Assembly: GCA_000818945.1 (NCBI GenBank)
Contig: KN805408.1
Span: 34,430 to 98,429, forward strand
Reading direction: 5' to 3'
DNA length: 64,000 nucleotides
From: Schizochytrium sp. CCTCC M209059
Lineage: Eukaryota > Sar > Bigyra > Thraustochytrida > Thraustochytriidae
The notes beneath the pieces were generated by a model, which saw only the letters and a list, made by a program, of their open reading frames with translations, had not been told where the DNA came from and ran no database searches. Shown in pieces: positions 1 to 9,442 of the stretch. Numbering within the stretch: the stretch's first letter is position 1; each line of letters opens with the position of its first letter. Both the position numbers and the translations under genes were made by a program.

Positions 1-1041
1 GAGCGCGCCAAGGTGCCCGGGGTCGGCGTGGTGTGTCTGGACCAGGATTTGCGCGCGTACCTGCGGGAGCGCGGCATTCCGTGCTACATGCCAGCGCAAG
101 CGCCTTCTGGAGGCGGTTCGAAAAAGGGCCAGCTCAATGTCAAGGCCATTAGCAAGCTTTGGATCATGCGGCTCGTGCATTTGCTTGATGTATTGCGCTC
201 CGGAAAAAGTGTGGTTCTATCTGACAGCGACGCGATCTGGGCAGAGAATGCGATTGCTTCGGGAATTTTACACGAGCGCTCAGGCGACATTGTCGCATCC
301 AGAGGACAGTATCCTTGGGACGTGGCCGAGAACTGGGGCGCGACGCTGTGCATGGGCGTAGTGTATTTTCGTGCCGTGCCATCGGTGGTGTCGATGCTTG
401 AGAACGCCCTTGAAGAGGCTGTGCAGGCGAACGACGACCAGGTTGGCCTCAACAACGCATTGTACAATTCATTTGGTCATGACCCCGTGCGGGTTTTCGG
501 CCGGCGGCTCGAGATTACCGACCGCTACCCGGCCATTGCGCCTTCGACGGGAACCTTGCCGCGACTTGTGATATTACCGCACAAAGTGGTGCCACGTTTT
601 TGCGCCGAGCTGTCCCCGGCTGACTGGGCATCGCACGTCGCGATAGCCCATTGTCACGCTCTCGACGGTCAAAAGGCCAAGAATTTCAAGAATTGGGGCA
701 ACGCCAAGAATCGTAACAACATCATGATCAAGTATAACCTCTGGTGCGACGCTGTGGGTTCTGACAAAGACAAGGACAAGGACAAGGACCTGGTACCCGC
801 CACTTCTAAGGAATTTAAATCCTGGCTCCAGGACACTGCACGCGACTGCGGTTTTCTCAGTTTCCGCGATCCCGGTCCACCCTCGGGTGCCGCGGACCGG
901 GACCGCGACAAAAACGACGCCGCGGACGACGAGGAGGAAATGGCGGAAGGGGCGGGCGAAGGAAGCGATGCTGCCGCCCTTGGAAATCTTCGGACCGAGA
1001 ATGGCAAGCCGCGAAACGCGCAAGCAGTCCCTGACCCTTGA
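1..1041 (+). CDS. Nucleotide-diphospho-sugar transferase-like protein, 5' truncated by the window
   Basis: The reading frame is open from base 1 and stops with TGA at 1039-1041, so the true start lies upstream. The fragment resembles the Nucleotid_trans family (PF03407-type) of Golgi sugar transferases. A hydrophobic stretch leads into a Ser-Asp-Ser-Asp segment (DSD at 223-231), which fits the nucleotide-sugar/metal-binding DxD motif. It is followed by a conserved-looking region with DDQ and a late HCHALDGQKAKNF block. After about residue 250 the chain becomes low-complexity: a DKDKDKD run from a GACAAG repeat, then an acidic tail. Donor and acceptor sugars cannot be told from the sequence. 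The domain call is from pattern memory, without a search. Confidence 0.65.
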   Translation, partial: ERAKVPGVGVVCLDQDLRAYLRERGIPCYMPAQAPSGGGSKKGQLNVKAISKLWIMRLVHLLDVLRSGKSVVLSDSDAIWAENAIASGILHERSGDIVASRGQYPWDVAENWGATLCMGVVYFRAVPSVVSMLENALEEAVQANDDQVGLNNALYNSFGHDPVRVFGRRLEITDRYPAIAPSTGTLPRLVILPHKVVPRFCAELSPADWASHVAIAHCHALDGQKAKNFKNWGNAKNRNNIMIKYNLWCDAVGSDKDKDKDKDLVPATSKEFKSWLQDTARDCGFLSFRDPGPPSGAADRDRDKNDAADDEEEMAEGAGEGSDAAALGNLRTENGKPRNAQAVPDP

Positions 1042-2090
1042 CTCTGACAGTGAGTGAGTCGTTGTGTTTATATTGGTTGTGCACCGTCGCCAAGGGGCGG
1101 CCGCGTAACGCGAGCGAAAGGGAAGAGAAAGAAAGGTTTTCCCTGCTTGCCAGCGTTGGGCCTGGCCGTTCAAGTTGTTGGCCTGCCAAGGCTATTCTCT
1201 GCCTTCGCCGTTGCTTTTTTTGGGCTCGGGAACCTCACTGACAGTGAGCGATGAGTGAGCCGGAGCCCCCAAGCTAGGTGCAACGAATTCGTCTCGATCT
1301 GGAAGGCGCGTTGCGACTGTGGCTGACAGCGTCAGTAATGCATCTTACTGTCACCTTCAATTGCGGCGTGGCGATCGCAGGCGATAGCAGTCGCAAACCG
1401 CTGCTGCTGCTGCCGACAGCTGCTGCGATGCGTTCAAAGCGAAGACAGGAAGGAACCAAGGATAAAAGGATGGAAGGAACCTTACGCTGAACGTAACAAA
1501 TAAGACATCGAACCCCCTGTGTGCGTGCCCAAAGCCTTCCTCCTCCCACTGTTAGCGAGATCGTGCTGCTTGATTGTGCTATTTGCGGTTCATGCGCATT
1601 GCGTAATACATACATGCGCCCTGTCGTCGCGGCTTCGCCCCCTGCTGATTGCTCGTGCCAGTCTCTTGCTTGCCAGTGCCGCCCTTATTTCCGGCCCATC
1701 TAAGTGGCTGTTCGCGGGCAATTCCGTGCTGAAAAGCGGAAGACCGTGATCTTCATTTCTGTTTCCCTCGTCTGCGACACCTGCGACAGCGGCAGTGCGA
1801 CCGCTGCGACAGAGACAAAGATGCGTTTGCGACAGAGTCACACCTGCGTTAGCGACTGTGACTTGCATTCCTAAAGCCTATCATCGTGGTTGCTAGAGCC
1901 AGAGAATAAGATGGGTTTGCGTGCTGAGGAGTCTTCAAAAACAGGTTTTTTTAAAGTGGAATCGGCCAGTGGATATCTGGGCGTTGATTTGGAGATGATG
2001 GCCATGTCATGTCATCGCTGTCATCTGTCTTCAACATCTAAATGAAGGCTCGTCTTATGCAGGCCGCAGCGAGCTGCAGGCAAGACGCTA

Positions 2091-2220
2091 GAGCGAGCTA
2101 GAGCGAGCTAGAGAGAACTGGAGCGAGCTAGAGCGAGCTAGAGCGAGCTAGAGAGAACTGGAGCGAGCTAGAGAGAACTAGAGCGAGCTAGAGAGAACTA
2201 GAGCGAGCTAGAGCGAACTA
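2091..2220. repeat. Thirteen perfectly phased 10-bp units (GAGCGAGCTA / GAGAGAACTG variants)
   Basis: From 2091 to 2220 the sequence reads as exactly thirteen consecutive decamers of the form GAGMGARCTR. GAGCGAGCTA alternates irregularly with GAGAGAACTG, GAGAGAACTA and GAGCGAACTA. The consensus contains the AluI-like AGCT core. No coding function is visible. Confidence 0.95.
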
Positions 2221-3945
2221 GAGCTCACCTCAGCCAGAGCTTAGGCTTAAAAAAGCAAGAAAGAATAACGGAGCAGAGCTGGCTGCATGTATCTTGTTCG
2301 ACCTTTAATCTTTCCGCATCTATCTGTAGGTCTCCAGCGACGCTTCGATGCATGCGAGTGCGAGCTAGGCGCGAGCCAGAGCAGGCGCGGCAATCATGCA
2401 GCGCAGAGCGCAGCTACTAGCACCACGCAGGCGACACTGCTGAGCGAGTGCACAAAATGGTTAGACATTTGTGTCTTCAAGTCAACACGCGCGTGGCATA
2501 GATGACGCGTTCTGTTGAATGCGAGATCCGCACCGGTGACGACTGACGGCTGCGGTTGATCAATCTAAGAACGCCTAACTGTAAGCAAGATAAAGTAAAT
2601 GGAGGTGGATGAAAAGAAAAAAGAAAAAGAAGCACGTGCTCATGTGTTTTATTCAAGGTCTTGGTGCTGGTTCGTGGTGGCGACGACGATGGCTCGAATG
2701 AGCCTGCTCATATGCTTACTTGTAGCGGTTGCGTTGGTCTCCTTCTTTCGTCGCAGCGCAGACGTCAACGATGACGTCGTTCCGTCTTGGCGACGCCATC
2801 AAATTAACCAAGTATCATCTGGGTGCAATCAAACGAACCATCCGAAAGATCTTGGCGAGTTCGCGCCATCTTCATTCCCATCGCGGTCGTACATATACAG
2901 CGTGTGGCCACACCAGCAGTGACAAGAAAGTTCGGATCCTGATCCAGCCTACAGCCAGCTGCAGCTGCAGTTGCAGCTGCTCCTTGGCTGATGCAGTAGA
3001 CCATCGTTAAGAGATCGCAAAGGCGCATACGTAGCGGATCCAAATGTTGGATGATGACGGCAACACCGAGAAAGTCCCATCTATAGGCCTTGGATCATTT
3101 TTCGAGGCCGCAAAGCCCGGCGGCAGCGGCACGGGCCCTGCGATGCGAGCGCTCGCAGCTGCAGCTCTAATGCCGCGTCGCCTTGCTCATGGGAGCCCCG
3201 AGGTTTACGTCGGCGCTGTGCCGACCGAACAGACGGGGCGGATTGCGGCATCGATTGCGACCGGCGTCCGCAGTTGCATTGTGCGGATCTCCTGCCAGCT
3301 CAGCTCTGCTCTGCTCTCATCACAGGTTTTAGAACACGGCATACGGCGGAACCCGGCGCGCGGCATGACGTTCGCGCTCACCGGAACGCGTGAGCGCATG
3401 TCCTGCCTTGGCAAGAACGGCCCACGCCGGTTCGGGAGCCGCGGCTACTCGCGACGACGAACTGACGTTGCTCTCGTCCCTCGCTCCTCATCTCCTCGCA
3501 GGGCCCGAGCCGGAACCGCGCGAGGACCTGCGTCTCGGCCACGCCGCCGCATCCTCGCGCAACGCATCGCAACACATCGCAACACATCACAACGCAGCGT
3601 AACACGGCGCGTCTCCGGCTCCGCGTGAGTCTCGCGCCTCTTCCTGGCTCGGCTTGGCCTCTCTCGGCATGACGGTCGTGCTCATGGCCATGGCCGTGGC
3701 CGCCCTCGCACCATCGTCACTCGCGCGGCCCCGGCGCCGGAACGACGCCGCGCGGGGCTTCGGCCGCTCGCGCGAGCGGGGCTCCCCGAATGCAATGTGC
3801 TCGCGGCGATTGCGCGCGTGCACCGCCTCGCGAGGTGCGCGGGCGATCGCGTGGCAAGGTTTGGGTGGGTCCCGGGCAAGAGCACACGCACGCACTGCGA
3901 GCGCAGAGTAAGTGAACGATTGATTTTGCACGGTTTGGGTGGACC

Positions 3946-3978
3946 TCGAGCCCGAGTCCGAGTCCGAGTCCGAGTCCG
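3946..3978. repeat. CCGAGT hexanucleotide run
   Basis: About five tandem copies of CCGAGT, with no supported gene around them. Confidence 0.85.
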
Positions 3979-4303
3979 TCGGGTCGCCACGTGCAGCAGC
4001 TGCAGCTGCAGCTGCAGAAGGCGGGCGAGCGTGCGCTGGCAGCGCGGCGAGCGCGGCGCCGTTCTGCAGTGCGCGGGTCGTTTGGATCGCGATCACGAGC
4101 CGAGGCGCTGCGCTCCAGGAGCTGGGATAAGAGAAGAAGTGCCTGCAGCTGCGCCTAACAAAGAGGTAGGGGCGGGTCACACCCGGAAGAAGAGTGACCT
4201 GGTAGATCGATCAAGCGCATCGCCTCAGAGTCTCCGGCGGGGAGGAAGGTGAAAGTGACGAACACGGGGCTGGCCATGGTGGCTGGCCAGCCATCATCGA
4301 GCA

Positions 4304-4376
4304 GCGAGCGAGCGAGCGAGCGAGCGATTGATCGATTGATGGATGGATCGATTGATGGATGGATCGATTGATCAAG
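4304..4376. repeat. GAGC tetranucleotide run followed by GATT/GATG tetramers
   Basis: Five or six GAGC units merge into an imperfect series of GATT, GATC and GATG tetramers built around GATCGATTGATGGATG. Confidence 0.85.
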
Positions 4377-4456
4377 CAGAGGGTCCTGGAATTGACGACG
4401 CGACATCGCAGTTCTGGCCCGGTCGTAGCCGCAGCTGTAGGTGCCGTCTGGGCTGG

Positions 4457-4458
<2 letters not shown>

Positions 4459-4489
<31 letters not shown>
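4459..4489. repeat. (GAT)10 microsatellite
   Basis: An uninterrupted GAT run of about ten units in non-coding DNA. Confidence 0.95.
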
Positions 4490-4734
4490 CCAACATCGGA
4501 CCCGATCAGACAGACACATGTGCAGCGCAGATGGCGAGTCGCCAACATCGCTGCAACTGCTCGCGTTGTCCGCGTCTCGCTGCGTAGGTAGCTCTGGGCG
4601 CGGAGCGAGCGATCGATCGGTGGTAAAAGGGAAGGTGTGGCAGGGTGGTGGGTAGCGCTGCATATCAGTGCACTGCAGAACCACACGCATTTCATTCCAC
4701 CGCATTACATCGACCGACCAGCCCTGTGCTCTTT

Positions 4735-4960
4735 GCATTGCTTTGCTTTGCTTCGCTCTGCTTTGCACTGCATTGCACTGCATGGCACTGGATTGCATTG
4801 CATTGCACTGGATTGCATTGCATTGCACTGCATTGCATTGCACTACATAACATTGTCTACAGCATCGCGTCGCGTCGCGTCGCATCGCATCGCATCGCAT
4901 CGCGTCGCGTTGCCTCGCGTCGCGTTGCCTCGCGTCGCGTTGCCTCGCAGCGCAGCGCAG
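4735..4960. repeat. Two adjoining pentamer-type arrays (TTGCA/CTGCA then GCGTC/GCATC)
   Basis: From about 4735 to 4855 the DNA is made of ATTGC, ACTGC and ATGGC words. From about 4862 to 4960 it switches to GCGTC, GCATC and GCCTC words. All six frames are partly open through it, which creates artificial Cys/Ala/Leu or Arg/Val/Ala ORFs. Confidence 0.9.
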
Positions 4961-5376
4961 GGCAGACCCTTAACTGCTTCGCCTCGTTGTCGGCAGCGTC
5001 GAGCCGAAGGAAGCGTCTGCTGAGCTGCTGCAAGCTGTTGAGCCGAGCGCCCTCTTCTCCTCGAGCCGCGCTGACGCCGCCCAGGCCGCGAGAACTCCTG
5101 CGCTGACCGAGCTTCCTCGGCCCGCGGCGACGGCAGCTGCAGGCCGCTCGCGAGGCTCTCGCCCGCTCGCTCGCGCCCGCGAGGCAGTCCCCGAACCGGG
5201 CCCGGCGAGGCGCGATTTGGCGCAGCGTAGCGCGTAATTTGAGCGGACTCTTGCCGGCGAGGAAGCGTCACAGGGCGCCTTTTGTGGAGCACCAGAACCC
5301 GAACGAGGACCAGGACCAGGACCAGGATCAGGATCAGGAGGACCAACAAGCAAGGAGAGGGGGGGAGATCACAAGA

Positions 5377-6888
5377 ATGGCGGGGATCCTGGCGGGCGCG
5401 AAAGCGCTGGCGCGCGGGGCGCTGCGGGTGGCGCGCGGCGACGAGGAGGCGCGTCGCGCGAGCATGGCGCGCCGAGGCCTGAGCGCCATGGTGAACCAGG
5501 CCGACAACAAGCTGCTCAAACCCGTGCGTCTGGTCAGCTCGCGGTCGCTGGCAAAAGCCAGACCCCGCATCGTCATTGTCGGCAGCGGATGGGGAGGGTA
5601 CTCCTTTCTCTCGTACATTGACAAGAAAAAGTACGACGTGCAGGTGATCAGTCCATCGAACCACTTTCTCTTTACGCCGCTGCTGCCGAGCTCCGTCGTT
5701 GGCACACTCGAATTCCGCGCCATCCAGGAACCTGTGCGCACCGTGCGTAACCTTGGCGCGTACTACCAGGCCAAGGCTCTCTCCGTCGACGAGAACACGC
5801 GCCAGATTACCTGCAAGGGCATCTTTAGCGGCGACGAGTTCCGGGTCGAGTACGACTTTCTGGTATGTGCTGCAGGAGCAAAGACGAACACCTTTAACAC
5901 GCCCGGCATTGCAGATCGCGAAGGCAAGGAAGTCTTCTTTTTGAAACACTTGCACCACGCGCGTCAAATCCGGAACCGTATCCTCGAGTGCTTTGAGCGT
6001 GCCGCCATTCACCTCACCGACGACGCAGAACGTGACCGTCTCCTGACCTTTGTTGTCGTGGGAGGCGGACCCACCTCGTGCGAGCTTGTTGGCGAGCTCC
6101 GCGACTTTATTCGCAATGATGTTGCCAAATGGTACCCCGATCTCCAAGATTACATTTCTATTCATCTCGTCGAGGCGCAGAGTCGGCTGCTCGGTTCCTT
6201 CGACGAGTCGGTGGCAAAGATTGTCGAGAGACGCTTTCGCCGTCGCAATATTCAATTGCATCTCGGCGCCTCGGTAACCGGTTTCGACCCTGAAACCGGA
6301 ATTACCAAGCTTTCCGACGGGTCAGGCATCCCGACTGGAATGCTCGTCTGGAGTGCCGGCCTTGAGCAGACGCGCTTTGTTCAAGATGGCCTCGACGGTG
6401 TCGAGAAAGGCCCTGGCAAGCGCATCATCATCGATGATCATCTCCGTGTTTCTGACCCCGACAACAAATTCGACAACCGATTCTTTGCCCTTGGTGACTG
6501 CGCCATCAACATGGAGACTCCTCTCGCTCCGCTCGCACAGGTTGCAGGTCAGCAAGCAAAGTGGCTCGCCAAAGCCTTCAACGAGGCGCCTGCTGGCGTT
6601 GGTCTCGTCGCTCCGGCCGCCCAGGTCTTCAAACCTGACTCGGATCCTTTTGCCTTCTTCTCGCTGGGTAGCATGCTTACCTTTGGTGGGTTTCAGGGCG
6701 CTGTTGATTTCACCCAGGTTGGCAAGCAAAACGAGGAATCCAACCTTGGTGCCCTCTCTGGGTTTCTCTCTTTTGCCATGTGGCGCTCAGCTTATCTCCT
6801 GCGCCAAAACTCTTGGACCAACCGCATCCTCATTCCCATGTACTGGTTCAAGTCTTTTCTGCTCGGACGCGACATCTCCCGCTTCTAA
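5377..6888 (+). CDS. Type II (alternative, rotenone-insensitive) NADH dehydrogenase, mitochondrial
   Basis: 503 residues from the ATG at 5377. The open frame continues upstream only through a GACCAG-repeat leader without an ATG. The protein transfers electrons from NADH to quinone without pumping protons, at the inner mitochondrial membrane. The first 50 residues are rich in Ala/Arg and poor in acids, like a presequence. A first Rossmann motif (GSGWGG, near residue 69) binds FAD. A second (VVVGGGPTSCE, near residue 227) binds NADH. FALGDCA (near residue 369) is the conserved FAD contact. The C-terminus ends in an amphipathic WFKSFLLGRDISRF tail typical of membrane attachment in NDH-2. No EF-hand insertion is visible. 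Facing (matrix or intermembrane space) cannot be decided. Confidence 0.93.
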   Translation: MAGILAGAKALARGALRVARGDEEARRASMARRGLSAMVNQADNKLLKPVRLVSSRSLAKARPRIVIVGSGWGGYSFLSYIDKKKYDVQVISPSNHFLFTPLLPSSVVGTLEFRAIQEPVRTVRNLGAYYQAKALSVDENTRQITCKGIFSGDEFRVEYDFLVCAAGAKTNTFNTPGIADREGKEVFFLKHLHHARQIRNRILECFERAAIHLTDDAERDRLLTFVVVGGGPTSCELVGELRDFIRNDVAKWYPDLQDYISIHLVEAQSRLLGSFDESVAKIVERRFRRRNIQLHLGASVTGFDPETGITKLSDGSGIPTGMLVWSAGLEQTRFVQDGLDGVEKGPGKRIIIDDHLRVSDPDNKFDNRFFALGDCAINMETPLAPLAQVAGQQAKWLAKAFNEAPAGVGLVAPAAQVFKPDSDPFAFFSLGSMLTFGGFQGAVDFTQVGKQNEESNLGALSGFLSFAMWRSAYLLRQNSWTNRILIPMYWFKSFLLGRDISRF

Positions 6889-7334
6889 GCTAATGACTTG
6901 TTTTACGATAATGAAAAGACCTGGTCTGTCTCCTGTCATCTTTTGCGTTCGTTTTCGTTGTGCATGTAGGTGCGGTAAGGAATCCCTTGTTTGACAACTC
7001 GACAAGATCTTCTTCTTCTTCTTCTTCTTCTTCTTCTTCTTCTTCTTCTTTTTTATACTGCAAAAAGAAAAGGTCACGCAACCTGGTATACAGTACGTGT
7101 ACGTACACTACAGTACGTATAGGTATGTATAAGTGATTTAGAAAGGAAACCAGGAAAAGCTCTTTATCGATTTCGGCCAGTGCTCATCTCCCTTTGTCTT
7201 TACCATCACGATATAAACTTCCTCAGTGAACTTCCGCCTAATTTGCCCGAGTTGGCTCGGAGTAAAAGCAGATCTACTTCGCGGAACACAGAAAGACAGA
7301 AAGACAAACATACAGACGCTTGAAGACCGCACGC
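6889..7334. other. Intergenic spacer with a TTC triplet run
   Basis: This is the spacer between NDH-2 and the next plus-strand gene. It contains (TTC)13-14 at 7010-7050, then a T-run and a short GTACGT-rich palindromic patch near 7093-7125. Nothing coding is seen. Confidence 0.6.
7010..7050. repeat. (TTC)n microsatellite
   Basis: An uninterrupted TTC run of about 40 bp, about 120 bp past the NDH-2 stop codon, probably in its 3' UTR. Confidence 0.95.
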
Positions 7335-9182
7335 ATGAAGCTCGCGCAAGCGGCTGCTGCGGCTGCTGCAGCGCTCGCAGCGCTCGCTGACTCGCCGCTC
7401 GCAGCCGGCGCAAGCGCAAGCGCAAGCGCAAGCCCATACACAAACGTAGACGGTGTCGCAGGAGTAAAGAATGAGGCTTTCCCTGCCGCGTGGAACGTCC
7501 CCGAGGTGGACTACTTTGCACTGCTCGAAGAGGATCCAAGCCGCGCCGAGGAAGAGCAACTCCGCAGTATGCGGCGTGCCTTAGCAGAACATGGTATTGT
7601 GGCGATCTCTGGCGTTCCTGGCATTGGTGAGCTCCGCCAAGAGGCATTCTCTCAAGCTACAGACTGTCTCCCGAACCTCCGAGATAGCGCGCACGTCGAG
7701 CTTAATGACGGCACGCAACGTCTCAGCATTGGTGCACGAACCGTTGCGCACGCAATGAAAGACTGGGAAAGTCCAGCGCTTCTTGCATCCACGCATCCAT
7801 CCTGCGTCGCCCTTCGCGGCATTGGCCGGAAGCTCCGCCGCGCCGTGCAATTGGCGCAACAAATGTTTCTCGCGCGCGTCGATCAGGTCTGCCAGACATC
7901 GGATAAAAACATTGCTTTCTTCGTTGCTCGAGCGACCAGCTCAAGAGACGATGGCTTCACCTCTGTTCGTGACCTCATTGATGCGGGCTCGCAGCTCGAG
8001 CATATGCACGTATACAGCCGCTCGCAACAAAAAGGTACCGGCGAAGACGGCGGAACGAGCGCCGCACTTGATCTTCACGAAGATGCCGGCCTTTTTATTC
8101 TTTTCGTTCCTGCGGTCGATTTCGGCAAATCCACGAGTGCTGCTGATGGCTTTACGCTGGAACTTGCAAGCGGTGAACGCGTGACTCCGGTCTTTCCACG
8201 AGATGGGAACACAATCGTTCTCATGATCGGGGCAGCCTTTGAGCGCCTTGTTAACCCGCGTTCGCGCGTCCCACTCCGCGCCATGCCGCACGAGCTTCAT
8301 GTCGCGCATGGCAGCACGCGCGCCTGGTTTGGCAAAATGTTCCTTCCCCCTGCCGATGCGCTCTACACGGCAGAGAATCAGACATTTGCAAGCGTACACG
8401 CTGCGCAAATTGACGCTGTACGGGCACAGCCTGCAAAGACGGCCTCGATGGGCTGCACCGATGTCTTTGCATATGCCACGGATCAGTCCAGTGGATGCAA
8501 GAATGACGAGCTTTACTGCTGGATGAAGTGCATGCCCAAACCAACGTGCGATACTCACAAGCAGGCCCGCTGTGTGCATCCGAATGGGGATCCCTGGGAT
8601 GTGACCACACATTGCACCGAATGTGCGCCGCGCTGCGTTGCCGAGCACCACAACCACACCGTTCAGGGAAATGATTTTTGCAATGGTCAAGGAACAGTTA
8701 TGTTTATGGAGCGCATCGTTGGCTGGGCTGACCAAGACGAGGCATGTGTTGTTCTATTGTTTCAAGTCTTTACCCTAGATACGCGCCTCAAATTCGTCGT
8801 CGGCATGATCGCAGTCTTCGCCTTTGGGATTGCCACAGAACTTCTTGGCCTTGCGCGTCGTAACGTCGAGAAACGCGAACGCTCCAAGCCGTATTCCGTC
8901 ACGGGATCACTCTTGCGGGGATGCATGCATTTCACACAGCTTTCCTTTGCCTATGTCGCCATGCTCTTTGCCATGACTTACTCGCTGCCCATCATGACAT
9001 CCATCGTCGCGGGACTCACTACAGGACATGTGCTCTTCAACATGCGTCAGCCCGTGAGTGAGCATATCGAGCCTTGCTGTGCCGTTACGTGCGACGAGAC
9101 GGCCTCGACTAGCTCTTCCGAGGCAGGAAACTCGACGACATTGTCGGATCCCCTGCTCACAGAGAACCGTCACCAATGCTGA
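7335..9182 (+). CDS. Secreted 2-oxoglutarate/Fe(II) dioxygenase-like domain fused to a Ctr-type copper transporter
   Basis: 615 residues from the ATG at 7335; an in-frame TTG five codons earlier is not used here. Residues 1-28 form an Ala-rich signal peptide. Residues about 50-345 look like an isopenicillin-N-synthase-type dioxygenase: LHED gives the H248-x-D250 iron pair, MPHEL supplies H319, and STRAW gives R329 for 2-oxoglutarate. A Cys-rich stretch follows (about 370-440, twelve or more Cys). The C-terminal 170 residues look like a Ctr copper permease: a Met-x-Met motif (MFM) before TM1, then MLFAM (M543-x3-M547) in TM2 and GLTTG (G560-x3-G564) in TM3. Role inferred: copper uptake with a lumenal or extracellular oxygenase-like module. 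Substrate unknown. The fusion lies in one uninterrupted frame. Confidence 0.75.
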   Translation: MKLAQAAAAAAAALAALADSPLAAGASASASASPYTNVDGVAGVKNEAFPAAWNVPEVDYFALLEEDPSRAEEEQLRSMRRALAEHGIVAISGVPGIGELRQEAFSQATDCLPNLRDSAHVELNDGTQRLSIGARTVAHAMKDWESPALLASTHPSCVALRGIGRKLRRAVQLAQQMFLARVDQVCQTSDKNIAFFVARATSSRDDGFTSVRDLIDAGSQLEHMHVYSRSQQKGTGEDGGTSAALDLHEDAGLFILFVPAVDFGKSTSAADGFTLELASGERVTPVFPRDGNTIVLMIGAAFERLVNPRSRVPLRAMPHELHVAHGSTRAWFGKMFLPPADALYTAENQTFASVHAAQIDAVRAQPAKTASMGCTDVFAYATDQSSGCKNDELYCWMKCMPKPTCDTHKQARCVHPNGDPWDVTTHCTECAPRCVAEHHNHTVQGNDFCNGQGTVMFMERIVGWADQDEACVVLLFQVFTLDTRLKFVVGMIAVFAFGIATELLGLARRNVEKRERSKPYSVTGSLLRGCMHFTQLSFAYVAMLFAMTYSLPIMTSIVAGLTTGHVLFNMRQPVSEHIEPCCAVTCDETASTSSSEAGNSTTLSDPLLTENRHQC

Positions 9183-9442
9183 TCGCCACAACACAAAGGC
9201 GGCACACACTGTTGGTTGCGAATATTTTTTCTTTCTTTCCTTTTCGGTCTCCGAGTCGATCGATATTGCCAGCTGCGGCACGATCAGAAGTTTTTCTCTT
9301 TGCACAATGCATCTCAACTAAGCGCATATTTCCAATTCTTTCTTCTCTTCTCTTCTCTTTTCTTTTCTTTTCTTTTCTTTCTTCTTTTTCCAGTGCGGCC
9401 GTGACAATCTGAGAGTGCGTGCACTGAAGGCGATATACAATT
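9183..9442. repeat. Convergent spacer with a pyrimidine tract
   Basis: This spacer separates the convergent dioxygenase-Ctr and TatB-like genes. At 9338-9392 it carries a TCTTC/TTTTC pentamer tract of about 55 bp. No other feature is seen. Confidence 0.75.

Larger units (their letters stand above)
1042..5376. other. 4.3 kb repeat-rich intergenic region with no supportable gene
   Basis: No frame here shows a recognisable domain. The open frames present (for example 2599-2922, 3044-3628 and 3587-4180) have biased composition and overlap repeats. The region holds a series of microsatellites and minisatellites, listed separately. It spans the 3' flank of the transferase gene and the 5' flank of NDH-2. 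I saw no tRNA or rRNA signature. Confidence 0.6.

Noticed and set aside
1495..1530. Possible T-loop-like TTCGA on the minus strand suggesting a tRNA
   Set aside because: The flanking bases do not form a T-stem and no acceptor, D-arm or A-box could be found.
2599..2922. 107-residue ORF with a hydrophobic stretch
   Set aside because: It has a single ATG in repeat-rich DNA, a Lys/Glu run then one possible TM, no homology that I recognise, and no sensible neighbours.
3044..3628. 194-residue plus-strand ORF
   Set aside because: Arg/Ser/Ala-rich composition, overlapped by several other open frames, and its end runs into an AACACATCGC repeat. It is probably a chance ORF.
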